A stretch of 64,000 nt of DNA from an uncultured Eubacteriales bacterium (GCA_900545815.1 URAM01000003.1:62001-126000), one strand, 5' to 3'; numbered from the stretch's first letter, positions 16,165-24,931 are shown. Notes: generated from the letters alone by a model not told the origin. Program-made: numbers and translations.

Positions 16165-17463
16165 ATGAAAGAACAAGTACGCTCCTCTCAATTCCAGACG
16201 ACTCGGAGCAATTTCGGCGCCTGGGGCTGGTTCACCATCCTCTTCGCATTCTTCTCCTTCATGTTCGCCGGCAACCTGATCGTAGACGGCATGAACATCA
16301 CCGTCTCCGCCTTCGCCCAGCTGCGTGGCTGGCAGAGCGGGGTACTGCTGAGTTACTCCACCGTGGCAGGGCTGATCTCCATCGTTGGCTGCGTTGTCCT
16401 CAGCAACAGTGTGTGCAGATACGGGGTCAAGATCGTTTACTGCATCAGTCTGGCCATTGTGGCTCTGTGCTGTATGGTCTGGGGTGCAGTGACCCAGCTG
16501 TGGCAGTACGTCCTCATCCTCATCCTGGTCAATATCTTCGGCAACGGCTTCGGTTTCGTGGGCGGCACCGCCATTCTCTCCAACTGGTTTCCTCGGAAAA
16601 AGGGTCTGGCCATGGGCTGGGCCACCATCGGCTTCCAAGCCTCTCCCGTCCTCATGCTCCCCACCTTCTCCTGGGTCATGCATCGGTTCAACCTGCGCAT
16701 CGCCTATCAGACGGTGGGTGCGTGCCTGCTGGTCATGCTACTGGTGTGCATCTTCTTGGTCAAGAGTGATCCGGAAGAGCATGGCTGTGCGCCGGACAAC
16801 GACTGGACCCACACCTTGGAGGAATTCAAGGCGCTGCATGAAAAGGCAGTGGCATACGAAAAGAGCCACCACCTGACCACCGCCCAGCTGCTCAAGACCA
16901 AGCAGATGTGGCAGATCGGGGTGGTCAACGGACTGCTACAGATGGCCATCACCGTCCTCATCGTCCAGTTCATCCCCAATATGATCGCCTGCGGCTTCTC
17001 CGCCTCTACCTCCACCGCCATCTATTCTGTCGCTTCTATCCTGGGCGGTGTGGGCAGCTACCTGTGGGGATTGCTGGATCAGAAGGTGGGTGTGAAAAAG
17101 GCCACCGTTTGGATGTGCCTCATGCACGCCATCGCCGGCGCCGCCTTCGCCGTGGCTGCGGGACATCTGATCGAGGGGCCGGCGGTGCCCCTGTTCGGCG
17201 CCTTTATCGTTGGCTCCATCCTAGGCGTCTCCTCCAACTACGTTGGCTCCTTCACCGCCACCGTCTTTGGCCGCTACGGCTACGCCCGTGCCTTCGGGCT
17301 GGTCTACATGGTGGTCTGCGCCCTGCGCTCTGCCGGTTATGCCCTCATCGGTGTGATCCAGACCGCCACCGGCAGTTACACACTCTCTTACTGGATCGCA
17401 GGCATCCTGAGTCTGCTGGCGCTGGCGCTGACCTTCCGCATTGATGACCGCTGCATCGGCTGA
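16165..17463 (+). CDS. MFS transporter, OxlT/OFA-like
   Basis: Twelve-segment transporter of 432 residues. FVGGTAILSNWFPRKKGLAM is the characteristic loop of OFA/monocarboxylate-type MFS proteins. The ATG at 16165 follows AAGGA with a suitable gap; the longer frame from 15883 runs through the previous gene's end and the terminator and is rejected. The stop lies 22 bases before the AAA ATPase gene, so it is cotranscribed with the CoxD/CoxE-like pair. A small monocarboxylate is the likely type of substrate, by family only. Confidence 0.78.
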   Translation: MKEQVRSSQFQTTRSNFGAWGWFTILFAFFSFMFAGNLIVDGMNITVSAFAQLRGWQSGVLLSYSTVAGLISIVGCVVLSNSVCRYGVKIVYCISLAIVALCCMVWGAVTQLWQYVLILILVNIFGNGFGFVGGTAILSNWFPRKKGLAMGWATIGFQASPVLMLPTFSWVMHRFNLRIAYQTVGACLLVMLLVCIFLVKSDPEEHGCAPDNDWTHTLEEFKALHEKAVAYEKSHHLTTAQLLKTKQMWQIGVVNGLLQMAITVLIVQFIPNMIACGFSASTSTAIYSVASILGGVGSYLWGLLDQKVGVKKATVWMCLMHAIAGAAFAVAAGHLIEGPAVPLFGAFIVGSILGVSSNYVGSFTATVFGRYGYARAFGLVYMVVCALRSAGYALIGVIQTATGSYTLSYWIAGILSLLALALTFRIDDRCIG

Positions 17464-17485
17464 CCACAGGGAAAGGAGAACGACC

Positions 17486-18325
17486 ATGGGGGATTGGAAC
17501 CATGTGAACGGCTACCTCATCCGGCCGGAGCTGCAATACGCCGTGGAAGCAGCGCTGACCCTGAACAAGCCTCTCCTCCTCCGAGGCGAACCGGGCACGG
17601 GAAAGACCGGTCTGGCGCAGGCTGCTGCTCAAGCGCTCCAACGGCCGCTGCTGGTGTGGAACCTGAAATCGGACGCCAAGGCCAACCAAGGTCTATACCA
17701 ATATGACGGGGTACGGCGGCTGTACGACAGTCAACTGCTGCGTGCGGCCGTCCCTGGCCGTCCCCGTCCCAAGGATCTGACCGCCTATCTGCACCTGGGG
17801 CAGCTGGGACAGGCGTTTGTGTCCCACGAACCGGTGGTGCTGCTCATCGACGGCATCGACAAGGCGGATTTGGACTTCCCCGGCGACTTACTGTGGGAGT
17901 TGGAACGGGGACAATTCCAGATTGCCGAGACGGGAGCGGTCATCCAGGCTCGGCATCCCCCCTTGGTGCTCCTGACCTCCAACGGAGAAAAGGAACTGCC
18001 CGTCGCCTTTCTCCGGCGCTGTCTGTTCTATGTCATCCCCTTTCCGGAGAAAGACGAAATGCGTGCCATCCTCTCCGTCCACACCGGACTGGATGCGCTG
18101 CCGCCGGAACGGTTCGACCGAGCGTTGGAGGTATTCTACTGGATCCGCTCCCTGACCACACTGCAAAAGAAGCCCGGTACCTCCGAGCTGCTGGATTGGC
18201 TCCACGCCCTGGCTCTGACTGGGGCAGAGCCGGATGGGCTGCCTTATCTGGGGACGCTGCTGAAGCTGGAGGGGGACTGGGCAAAGGTACAGCAATACTG
18301 GAAGGGGCGACAGAATGTTCACTGA
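17486..18325 (+). CDS. MoxR-type AAA ATPase, CoxD-like
   Basis: ATPase of 279 residues. Walker A is GEPGTGKT at residues 34-41, Walker B is VVLLIDGIDKAD, and the sensor/arginine-finger stretch is LTSNGEKELPVAFLRRC. MoxR ATPases work with a VWA partner to mature or insert metal centres into enzymes; the size and the VWA partner fit CoxD, which acts on molybdenum CO dehydrogenase. Start at 17486 with AAAGGAGA before it. The 3' end overlaps the VWA gene by 11 bases, indicating translational coupling. No molybdenum hydroxylase is in view, so the client is unknown; the Fe-alcohol dehydrogenase upstream is one possibility. Confidence 0.82.
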   Translation: MGDWNHVNGYLIRPELQYAVEAALTLNKPLLLRGEPGTGKTGLAQAAAQALQRPLLVWNLKSDAKANQGLYQYDGVRRLYDSQLLRAAVPGRPRPKDLTAYLHLGQLGQAFVSHEPVVLLIDGIDKADLDFPGDLLWELERGQFQIAETGAVIQARHPPLVLLTSNGEKELPVAFLRRCLFYVIPFPEKDEMRAILSVHTGLDALPPERFDRALEVFYWIRSLTTLQKKPGTSELLDWLHALALTGAEPDGLPYLGTLLKLEGDWAKVQQYWKGRQNVH

Positions 18326-19523
18326 ATTCTTCTATTTGCTGCGGCAGGCGTATGGCCTGAACCTCTCCCTGCCTGAATGGCAGACCCTGCTCCGAGGGCT
18401 GGAGGCGGGTCTGCACCGGAACAGCCTGCTGGGCTTTTACGAGCTGTGCCGCCTGACCTTGGCCAAGAGCGAGAGCGACCTGGACAAGCTGGATCGGGGC
18501 TTTCTGGACTACTTCGGAGACATCGACCTGTTGGAATCGGTGCCGGAGGCGTTCATGGAGTGGCTGGCGCATCCGGAAGTGCAGGACAACGGCGTTTACA
18601 ACTTCAAATTGGCGGAAGCAAACGATGCCTACTCCAACAACGAAGTCTCCCAGATGTTCCGAGAACGGCTGCGCACCCAGAAGGAGGAGCACAACCGAGG
18701 CAATTTCTATGTGGGCACCAGCGGCGTCTCCCCCTTCGGACGCAATGGGTACAGTCCCAAAGGCGTGCGGGTGGGGGGAGAAGGCCGGTTCCGCCGTGCC
18801 TTCTCCGTGGCTCAGCGACGGGAATTCCGAGATTTCCGAGAGGATCAGGTGCTGGACTTGCGGCAGATGCAGGTCGCCTTCCGGCGCCTGCGGCAGTACT
18901 CTGGTCGAGAGGATGTGCCGGAAACGGAATTCGCCCTGGACAAGACCATCCACGCCACCTGCCAGAACGGCGGCTGTCTGCGGGTGGTCTACGAAAAGCC
19001 CCGAAAAAACACCATCAAGCTGGCTCTGCTCATGGACAGCGGCGGCTCCATGTACCACTACGGCCGTCTCTGCTCCACTCTGTTCCATGCGGCCAATCAG
19101 GCCAACCACTGGAAGGATTTCAAACTTTTCTACTTCCACAACTGTGTCTATGACCAGCTCTACACCGACCCTCGCTGTCAGGATCAAAGCGCCATCGCCA
19201 CCGAACAGGTCTTGCGTCAGCTGACATCAGACTACCGGCTCATGTTCGTAGGTGACGCCCAGATGAACCCAGATGAACTGTTACGCACCTCCTACTTCTC
19301 ATTCAGCCGTTACGGCGTCAACAAGACGCCAGGGATTCAGTGGCTGAAGCGGTTCAAGGATCGCTATCCCCATCTGGTCTGGGTCAATCCGGAAGGGCGT
19401 CCCTCCGGCGGCAAGTTCTGGACGACCAGCTATGACGCCATCTCCGACCTGTTCGGCGGGATGTATCAGCTGACCCTGGAGGGGCTCAACGAAGCATTCA
19501 AAACACTGCTGGCCAAGGCATAG
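18315..19523 (+). CDS. VWA-domain protein, CoxE-like
   Basis: Protein of 402 residues, close to the usual size of CoxE. The N-terminal half is helical and charged. The VWA domain begins near residue 230 with LALLMDSGGSMYHYG; the metal-ion motif is D-S-G-G-S rather than the common D-x-S-G-S. Further VWA strands (LFYFHNCVYDQ, YRLMFVGDAQMNP) follow. It overlaps the AAA ATPase gene by 11 bases. Partner pairs of this kind act as metal-cofactor chaperones. A terminator follows. Confidence 0.82.
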   Translation: MFTEFFYLLRQAYGLNLSLPEWQTLLRGLEAGLHRNSLLGFYELCRLTLAKSESDLDKLDRGFLDYFGDIDLLESVPEAFMEWLAHPEVQDNGVYNFKLAEANDAYSNNEVSQMFRERLRTQKEEHNRGNFYVGTSGVSPFGRNGYSPKGVRVGGEGRFRRAFSVAQRREFRDFREDQVLDLRQMQVAFRRLRQYSGREDVPETEFALDKTIHATCQNGGCLRVVYEKPRKNTIKLALLMDSGGSMYHYGRLCSTLFHAANQANHWKDFKLFYFHNCVYDQLYTDPRCQDQSAIATEQVLRQLTSDYRLMFVGDAQMNPDELLRTSYFSFSRYGVNKTPGIQWLKRFKDRYPHLVWVNPEGRPSGGKFWTTSYDAISDLFGGMYQLTLEGLNEAFKTLLAKA

Positions 19524-19526
19524 TGG

Positions 19527-19563
19527 AAACAGGCGTTCGATTGTTTATCGAACGCCTGTTTTG
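19527..19563 (+). terminator. Intrinsic terminator after the CoxE-like gene
   Basis: AAACAGGCGTTCGA / TCGAACGCCTGTTTT, a 14-base stem with a T run. Confidence 0.9.
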
Positions 19564-19726
19564 TGTATTTTAGTCATTTTCTACGATGTCACTGGTGAAA
19601 AATGCAGCATTTCACAGGAGCGATGTGGGGGAAGGTTGCCAGATGGAATCGCAAGGAGTGTGAATATTTTTGCGGAAAACTTGGATGATTTTCAGTTTAT
19701 TTTCGATATTTAAGTATTTTGTTCCG

Positions 19727-19755
19727 ATGACACTCCCCCCTTCCAATGCTATCAT
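19727..19755 (+). promoter_or_regulatory. Probable promoter of the CoA-transferase gene
   Basis: ATGACA, 17-base spacer, TATCAT. It lies in the 378-base gap before the CoA-transferase and predicts a leader of about 140 bases. The rest of the gap shows nothing else I can support. Confidence 0.5.
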
Positions 19756-19901
19756 GAAAGCAGATCAAGGCCCGCTCAGGGGTTACATCCTTCCACCCCA
19801 TGGTCATTCACTCACTTGTGCCCCCTGGGCGGCCCCTATGTCAAGGAAACTTGTCCCTCTATAAATGAGATAAAATCCAAACCAATACAAAGGAGAACAA
19901 T

Positions 19902-21116
19902 ATGGACGCACCTCTGAAAGGAATTAAAGTGCTGGAACTGGGCACTCATGTAGCGGTTCCCTCTGCCTGCCGGCTGATGGCAGAGTATGGCGCGGACGTG
20001 ATCAAGATTGAGACTGCCGGTGGCGACCCCTGGCGTTACTCTGGGTTGAACGTCAACCTGACCATTGATGATTTCTCCTGCCCCGTCTTTACCATCCAGA
20101 ACAACGGCAAGCGCCTGATCAGCCTGGATCTGAAAACCGAAGGCGGCAGAGCAGTGTTTATGAAGCTGCTGGAGAACACCGATGTGTTCTGCACCAGCGT
20201 GCGCATGAAGGGTCTGGCCAAGATGGGGCTGGACTACGACACCCTGAAAAAAAAGTTCCCCAAGCTCATCTACTTCCACTTCACCGGCTACGGTCACCGC
20301 GGCCCCGACGCCGAAGCCCCCGGCTTCGACATCGCCTCCTTCTGGTCTCGGGTCGGCGCCCGTGTGGGTTGGGTGGAGGAAGGTACCTTCCCCGTCCGTG
20401 CCTCCGGCGGCTATGGCGACATGGTCACCGGTCTGCTCATCTTCGCTGGTATGGTCACCGCCCTGCGGGGTCGTGACGTCACCGGCAAGGGCACCCTGGT
20501 CACCAACTCTCTCTTTGGCACCAGTATGTGGGTCAACGCACAGTCCATCATGTGCGCACAGCCCCCTTACAACCACCACTTCCCCGAGGACGTAGACCGT
20601 CCCGGCAGCCCCATGGTCTATGACTATGTGTGCAAGGACGGCGAATGGCTGGCGTTGGTGGGCATCGGCTATGAGAAGAACTTCTCCCGCTACTGCAAAG
20701 CCCTGGGCATGGAAGAAGAAATCGACGACCCCCGCTGTCAGAATGAAAAAACCCTGGCGGACAGCGACTACATCTATGACCTGACCATGAAGGTGCGTGC
20801 CAAGATGAAGGAAAAGACCTCTTACGAATGGGAGGACATCTTCCGCAAGGCCGACCTGGTCTACTCCCGCCTGAACCACTTTGAGGACGTGCCCAAGGAC
20901 GAACAAGCCTGGGCCAACGACTACCTCCAGGAAGTCACCTGGGGCAATGGCGTCACCAACGCCGTCGTTCGTCCTCCCCTCCACTTCAAGAGCTACGAAC
21001 AGCGTGAGACTGTCTCCCTGGGCGGCATCGGCCAGCACACCGATGAAGTCCTGAAGGAATACGGCTTCACCCAGGAAATCATTGACACCATGCGTACCAA
21101 CAAAGAGATCATCTGA
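19902..21116 (+). CDS. CaiB/BaiF (family III) CoA-transferase, FldA/HadA-like
   Basis: Protein of 404 residues. The catalytic aspartate lies in EAPGFDIASFW. The segments LMAEYGADVIKIET, GDPWRY, MGLDYDTLKKKFPKL and DEQAWANDYL closely resemble FldA (cinnamoyl-CoA:phenyllactate CoA-transferase) and HadA (2-hydroxyisocaproate CoA-transferase). Such enzymes move CoA between carboxylic acids in Stickland-type reduction of 2-hydroxy acids. No 2-hydroxyacyl-CoA dehydratase, its activator or an acyl-CoA dehydrogenase is nearby, so the pathway is unclear. AAGGAGA precedes the ATG. The gene stands alone between two terminators. Confidence 0.88.
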   Translation: MDAPLKGIKVLELGTHVAVPSACRLMAEYGADVIKIETAGGDPWRYSGLNVNLTIDDFSCPVFTIQNNGKRLISLDLKTEGGRAVFMKLLENTDVFCTSVRMKGLAKMGLDYDTLKKKFPKLIYFHFTGYGHRGPDAEAPGFDIASFWSRVGARVGWVEEGTFPVRASGGYGDMVTGLLIFAGMVTALRGRDVTGKGTLVTNSLFGTSMWVNAQSIMCAQPPYNHHFPEDVDRPGSPMVYDYVCKDGEWLALVGIGYEKNFSRYCKALGMEEEIDDPRCQNEKTLADSDYIYDLTMKVRAKMKEKTSYEWEDIFRKADLVYSRLNHFEDVPKDEQAWANDYLQEVTWGNGVTNAVVRPPLHFKSYEQRETVSLGGIGQHTDEVLKEYGFTQEIIDTMRTNKEII

Positions 21117-21184
21117 TCGCATCCCTCTCTGGTGAATTGGATTGTTTTATCTTTTCCATTTTCACCCGCCTATCATTCATGGGG

Positions 21185-21219
21185 ACACCCCTCCGCCGCA
21201 CCCGACGGAGGGGTGTTTC
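21185..21219 (+). terminator. Intrinsic terminator after the CoA-transferase
   Basis: ACACCCCTCCG / CGGAGGGGTGT, followed by a T-rich tail. Confidence 0.8.
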
Positions 21220-21251
21220 TCCCTTTTCCTCAGACTGGGGGAAAATTTCCC

Positions 21252-21279
21252 TGTACAAACTCCGGCGAATCGTTATAAT
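21252..21279 (+). promoter_or_regulatory. Probable promoter of the MATE gene
   Basis: TGTACA, 16-base spacer, TATAAT (21274-21279). The -10 box is perfect and lies about 90 bases before the start codon. Confidence 0.55.
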
Positions 21280-21367
21280 AGAGTTACTATCCTTCTCTCC
21301 ACGCTTTCTAACTGTGCTGGAACAGAAGATACCATTCTATTATATCAAGGTAAGGAACGTGAACGCT

Positions 21368-22759
21368 ATGGAACAAGGAACCGCCAAGCTGGATATGCTC
21401 CACGGCTCTATTTGGGACAAACTCCTCCGGTTTGCCCTGCCAGTCGCCGCCACAGCGGCGTTAGGGCAGCTGTTTAATGCTGCGGACGTAGCCGTAGTGG
21501 GCAACTTTGCCAGCGGCAGCCGCACCGCCGCCGTAGCCGCCGTAGGCGCCAACGGGCCGATTATCAACCTGATCTTGGGGCTTTTCATCGGCATCGCTCT
21601 GGGCGCCACCGTAGTCATCGCCAACGCCATTGGCAACAACGACAGAAAAAGCGCACAAAACGCCGTTCACACCTCCATGGTCATGGCGGTGATAGGAGGG
21701 GTCATCGTAGCCATCATCGGCGAGCTGATCGCCGGCAGCCTGCTGAACCTGCTTCAGGTGCCAGAGGACGTCTACCCCCTCTCCCTGCTCTACCTGCGCA
21801 TCTATTTCTTGGGTATGCCCGCCATCTTGCTCTACAACTTTGAAGCCGCTATCTTCCGCAGCATCGGCGAGACTAAGGTACCGCTCATCGCCCTGGCCGC
21901 CTCCGGTGTCCTGAATGTGCTGCTGAACCTGCTGTTCGTCATTGGGTTCCATATGACTGTCAATGGCGTAGCCATCGCCACGGTGCTATCTAATGTAGTC
22001 AGCTCCATCCTTTTATACCGGAAACTGCGGAAAAGCGACCAGTACATCCATGTGGAACCGCAGCTGCTGACCATTCACTGGGGCAGCTTCCGCCAGATCA
22101 TGCGCATTGGCTTGCCCGCCGGCATCCAGAGCGCAGTCTTTGCCATCTCCAACATCGTCATCCAGTCCGCCATCAACAGCTTGGGCACCATCGTCATGGC
22201 CGCTTCCAGCGCTGCGCTGAACATCGAGATTATCGCCTATTACGTCATGAACTCCTTCAGCCAGGCTTGCGCCACCTTTGTGGGACAGAATTATGGTGCA
22301 GGGCAGGTCAAGCGCTGCCGAAAAATTCTCGGCCTGTGCATCTTAGAGGATGCCATTGCCACTGCGTCCGCCATTTTTATCATTCTCTTTGCCGGAAAAT
22401 TCGTTCTGGCGCTGTTCAACCCAGACCCCCAGGTCATCGACATCGGCTATTCTCGACTGCTCATCGTCTTTACTGCCTACGTCTTTAGTATGCTCTACGA
22501 GGTTATGTCTGGCTACCTTCGCGGATTTGGCATTTCCTTGGCGCCCGCCTTGCTGGTCATCTTCGGCGTTTGCGGAATACGCATCCTCTGGATTTCCTTC
22601 GTGTTCCCCGTCAAGCGCACCTTTTCCACCATCCTGTACGTCTATCCGATTAGTCTAGCCACAACCGCCTTGCTCATCGGCATCGCTCTGTTGGTTTTCC
22701 GACCGTCCAAACGGCTGGCAGGACAGGCACAGAACGCCGATTCCGCCTCAGCAACTTGA
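21368..22759 (+). CDS. MATE-family efflux transporter
   Basis: Twelve-segment multidrug and toxin extrusion protein of 463 residues, using a sodium or proton gradient. The typical N-terminal entry GSIWDKLLRFALPVAATAAL and the second-half copy WGSFRQIMRIGLPAGIQSAV show the internal duplication of the family. The ATG at 21368 is chosen because the preceding 77 codons of the frame hold the promoter and are not protein-like. The ribosome binding site (AAGGA) is rather far, 12 bases. It is a single-gene unit between terminators; the substrate is unknown. Confidence 0.85.
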   Translation: MEQGTAKLDMLHGSIWDKLLRFALPVAATAALGQLFNAADVAVVGNFASGSRTAAVAAVGANGPIINLILGLFIGIALGATVVIANAIGNNDRKSAQNAVHTSMVMAVIGGVIVAIIGELIAGSLLNLLQVPEDVYPLSLLYLRIYFLGMPAILLYNFEAAIFRSIGETKVPLIALAASGVLNVLLNLLFVIGFHMTVNGVAIATVLSNVVSSILLYRKLRKSDQYIHVEPQLLTIHWGSFRQIMRIGLPAGIQSAVFAISNIVIQSAINSLGTIVMAASSAALNIEIIAYYVMNSFSQACATFVGQNYGAGQVKRCRKILGLCILEDAIATASAIFIILFAGKFVLALFNPDPQVIDIGYSRLLIVFTAYVFSMLYEVMSGYLRGFGISLAPALLVIFGVCGIRILWISFVFPVKRTFSTILYVYPISLATTALLIGIALLVFRPSKRLAGQAQNADSASAT

Positions 22760-22798
22760 CAGAAGGGCAAAATCCCCCCCAAATCCGCCCAAACACCC

Positions 22799-22837
22799 AA
22801 AAAACAGGCACAAGTACCCAACTTGTGCCTGTTTTTT
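22799..22837. terminator. Bidirectional intrinsic terminator
   Basis: AAAAAACAGGCACAAGT / ACTTGTGCCTGTTTTTT, a 17-base perfect stem with a five-base loop, serving the convergent MATE and LysR genes. Confidence 0.92.
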
Positions 22838-22930
22838 ATGCAAGGACGCCTGAAAATCCGATTGTTTTTTTCGATAGATTGATTGGTTTTGTCTATCTGT
22901 TCCAATTTCGATGCCGAAATTTGTGCAATT

Positions 22931-23812
22931 TCACAGTGTCCCTCCGTTGAGTACAAACTGCCGGAATTTCTGCACCGCCGGCGGCTGATAGGCTCGGTCA
23001 TCACTGACCAGGTAGAAGCTGCGCTCCCACAACGGATGGGCGATCTGGATGATCTTCACATCCAACCGCAGCAGCATATCCATATAGGGTACCACGGCGA
23101 TACCAAATCCGGCAGCAACCAAACCGGCCACCACCTGATCTTCCTCCGTCTCGTAGGCGATGACGGGTTTGCCGTCAATTTTAGAGAACAATTCCTCCAC
23201 CACGCCCCGCATTCCGGAGCCTTCTGAGAAGTAGACCTGGGGATAAGGCAGGGTTTCCGTCAGATCCACCGAGTGGTTCTTTGCCAAAGGATGGTTTTTG
23301 GGCACGATGAGCACCAGATCCTGCTGCTCTACTGCAATGGCAGTTAAGCCCATTTCCACTGGCGGTTTGGATGAAAAAACCAAATCAACCTTTTTCTCTG
23401 CCAGTTCATCCAAAAGATGGCTGGTCACACCGGTGTGAAAGGCGAATCGAATGTCCTTTCCCGGGTTCTCTGCCAGGAATCGAGCTGCCAATTTGGGCAC
23501 ATAATCTACCCCCAACGTCCGCAGCAATCCCAGCCGGATCAGCCCCTCCCCACGGCTGACCCGCTGGAGGGATTCCACCCCCTCATCCAAAATGGACAGG
23601 GTTTCCTGGGCACAGGCTAGGAACTGTTCTCCATACTGGGTCAGGGAGATACTCCGCCCGTTCTTCTCAAACAGCGGCACCCCCAGTTCCCCCTCCAGCT
23701 GGGAGATGGCGTGGCTGAGGCTGGGCTGAGTGATGCATAGCCGCTCGGCAGTGCGGGTGTAATGCTGGACGTGAGCCAGCTCTACGAAGTAACGCAGGTG
23801 TGATAAATTCAC
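22931..23812 (-). CDS. LysR-family regulator of the hydroaromatic operon
   Basis: LysR protein of 293 residues. The N-terminal winged helix reads LRYFVELAHVQHYTRTAERL with ITQPSLSHAISQLE. The effector domain (residues ~90-290) has the usual VDLVFSSKP and GFGIAVVPYMD segments. The start is a GTG at 23812, preceded by a run of G about 12 bases upstream. It is divergent from the shikimate operon across 219 bases holding two palindromes. LysR proteins usually activate the divergent operon on binding a pathway metabolite, here plausibly shikimate or quinate, and repress their own gene. Confidence 0.9.
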   Translation of the reverse strand: MNLSHLRYFVELAHVQHYTRTAERLCITQPSLSHAISQLEGELGVPLFEKNGRSISLTQYGEQFLACAQETLSILDEGVESLQRVSRGEGLIRLGLLRTLGVDYVPKLAARFLAENPGKDIRFAFHTGVTSHLLDELAEKKVDLVFSSKPPVEMGLTAIAVEQQDLVLIVPKNHPLAKNHSVDLTETLPYPQVYFSEGSGMRGVVEELFSKIDGKPVIAYETEEDQVVAGLVAAGFGIAVVPYMDMLLRLDVKIIQIAHPLWERSFYLVSDDRAYQPPAVQKFRQFVLNGGTL

Positions 23813-23853
23813 GCAAAATACGCCCCCTTTCTTTGGTATGATTATACTATAAC

Positions 23854-23872
23854 TGATAGAAAAAAACTATCA
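23854..23872. promoter_or_regulatory. LysR-type binding site, TGATAG-N7-CTATCA
   Basis: Perfect six-base arms around seven A residues, 42 bases from the LysR gene start and about 21 bases upstream of the -35 box of the operon. It contains the T-N11-A core expected for LysR-type recognition sites. Confidence 0.65.
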
Positions 23873-23876
23873 TTTT

Positions 23877-23892
23877 ATCAAATTTTATTGAT
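23877..23892. promoter_or_regulatory. Second palindrome ATCAA-N6-TTGAT abutting the -35 box
   Basis: Five-base perfect arms immediately before the -35 box at 23893. LysR proteins typically bind a strong recognition site and a weaker activation site next to -35, and this pair fits that pattern. Confidence 0.5.
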
Positions 23893-23921
23893 TTGTTATT
23901 TTCCTCACAATGGGGTACAGT
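23893..23921 (+). promoter_or_regulatory. Promoter of the shikimate/quinate operon
   Basis: TTGTTA, 17-base spacer, TACAGT, predicting a leader of about 104 bases before the first shikimate dehydrogenase gene. Confidence 0.55.
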
Positions 23922-24031
23922 AGGGTCAGCCGAGGGCGGCAGCCGCCAGGCAAGCAGCACGGACGCCTGTACCGCCGCCCCAACCAATACGAAAAAATGC
24001 CGCCGCTGGACGGCAAGAGGAGGAAACGCAT

Positions 24032-24898
24032 ATGCAGCTGTCAGGAACCACCACCCTGCTGGGACTGATTGGATCGCCGGTCGCACACTCCAAGTCCCCT
24101 GCCATGTATAACTACTGTTTTCGGAAGTTCCATATGGACTGCGCCTATCTGGCCTTTGATGTGGCCGCCGATCAGGTGGAGCAGTCCGTAAAAGCCATCC
24201 GCACCCTGCATATGCGGGGCGCCAACGTGACGATGCCCTTTAAGACCACGGTCGTCCCTTACTTAGATCGCCTGACCCCGGCGGCAGAGACCATTCAGGC
24301 CGTGAACACCATCGTCAATGAGGACGGCGTCTTGGTGGGATACAACACCGACGGCTGCGGCTACACCCAGAACCTCCGCCGGAACGGCATCGAAGTGGCC
24401 GGCAAGAAGATCACCTTGATCGGCTGTGGCGGCGTTGGTTCCTCCATCGCCGTACAGGTGGCGCTGGAAGGTGCGGCGGAGCTGGCCATCTTCAATCGGA
24501 AGGATAAGTTCTGGCCCAGCATTGAAGAACGGATGGAGGCCATCCACAAGGTCGCCCCCAACTGTGTCCTCTCCCTCCACGACCTGGCCGACCAGGACGC
24601 CCTGCATGAGGCAGTGGATCACTGCGACATCCTCTCCAACGCCAACATGGTGGGGATGCCCCCCATGGAGGACATGAGCAACATCAAAGACCCCAGCTGG
24701 TTCCGGCCTGATCTGATCGTCACCGATGTGGTCTACTCCCCCACCGAAACGAAAATGCTCCGAGAAGCCAAAGCCGCTGGCTGCAAGACCTGCGGCGGGC
24801 TGGGGATGCTGCTGTGCCAGGGTGCGGAAGCGTTCCGGCTGTACAGCAAGGATCTGGAGATGCCCATTGATGAGATTCAAGCACTGCTTTACGATTAA
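24032..24898 (+). CDS. aroE: Shikimate/quinate dehydrogenase paralogue 1 (YdiB-like)
   Basis: Protein of 288 residues. Substrate residues of the family are all present: the two Ser of HSKSPAMYN, Lys in NVTMPFKTTV, Asn in AVNTIV, Asp in YNTDGCGY, Gln in MLLCQGAEAF. The NAD(P)-binding loop is GCGGVGSS. After the Rossmann strand, NRKDKFW replaces the N-R-T-x-x-R motif that binds NADP phosphate in AroE and matches E. coli YdiB (NRRDEFF), which also accepts NAD and quinate. This favours an oxidative role. GAGGAGG precedes the ATG. It is first in an operon with a second paralogue, a YdiN-like transporter and aroK. Confidence 0.88.
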   Translation: MQLSGTTTLLGLIGSPVAHSKSPAMYNYCFRKFHMDCAYLAFDVAADQVEQSVKAIRTLHMRGANVTMPFKTTVVPYLDRLTPAAETIQAVNTIVNEDGVLVGYNTDGCGYTQNLRRNGIEVAGKKITLIGCGGVGSSIAVQVALEGAAELAIFNRKDKFWPSIEERMEAIHKVAPNCVLSLHDLADQDALHEAVDHCDILSNANMVGMPPMEDMSNIKDPSWFRPDLIVTDVVYSPTETKMLREAKAAGCKTCGGLGMLLCQGAEAFRLYSKDLEMPIDEIQALLYD

Positions 24899-24931
24899 CC
24901 ACCAACGAAAGAGAGAAAGGATGAACAAGAC

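Noticed and set aside
19902..21116. A complete leucine or aromatic Stickland reduction cluster
   Set aside because: Only the CoA-transferase is present; dehydratase subunits, activator and acyl-CoA dehydrogenase are absent from the window.
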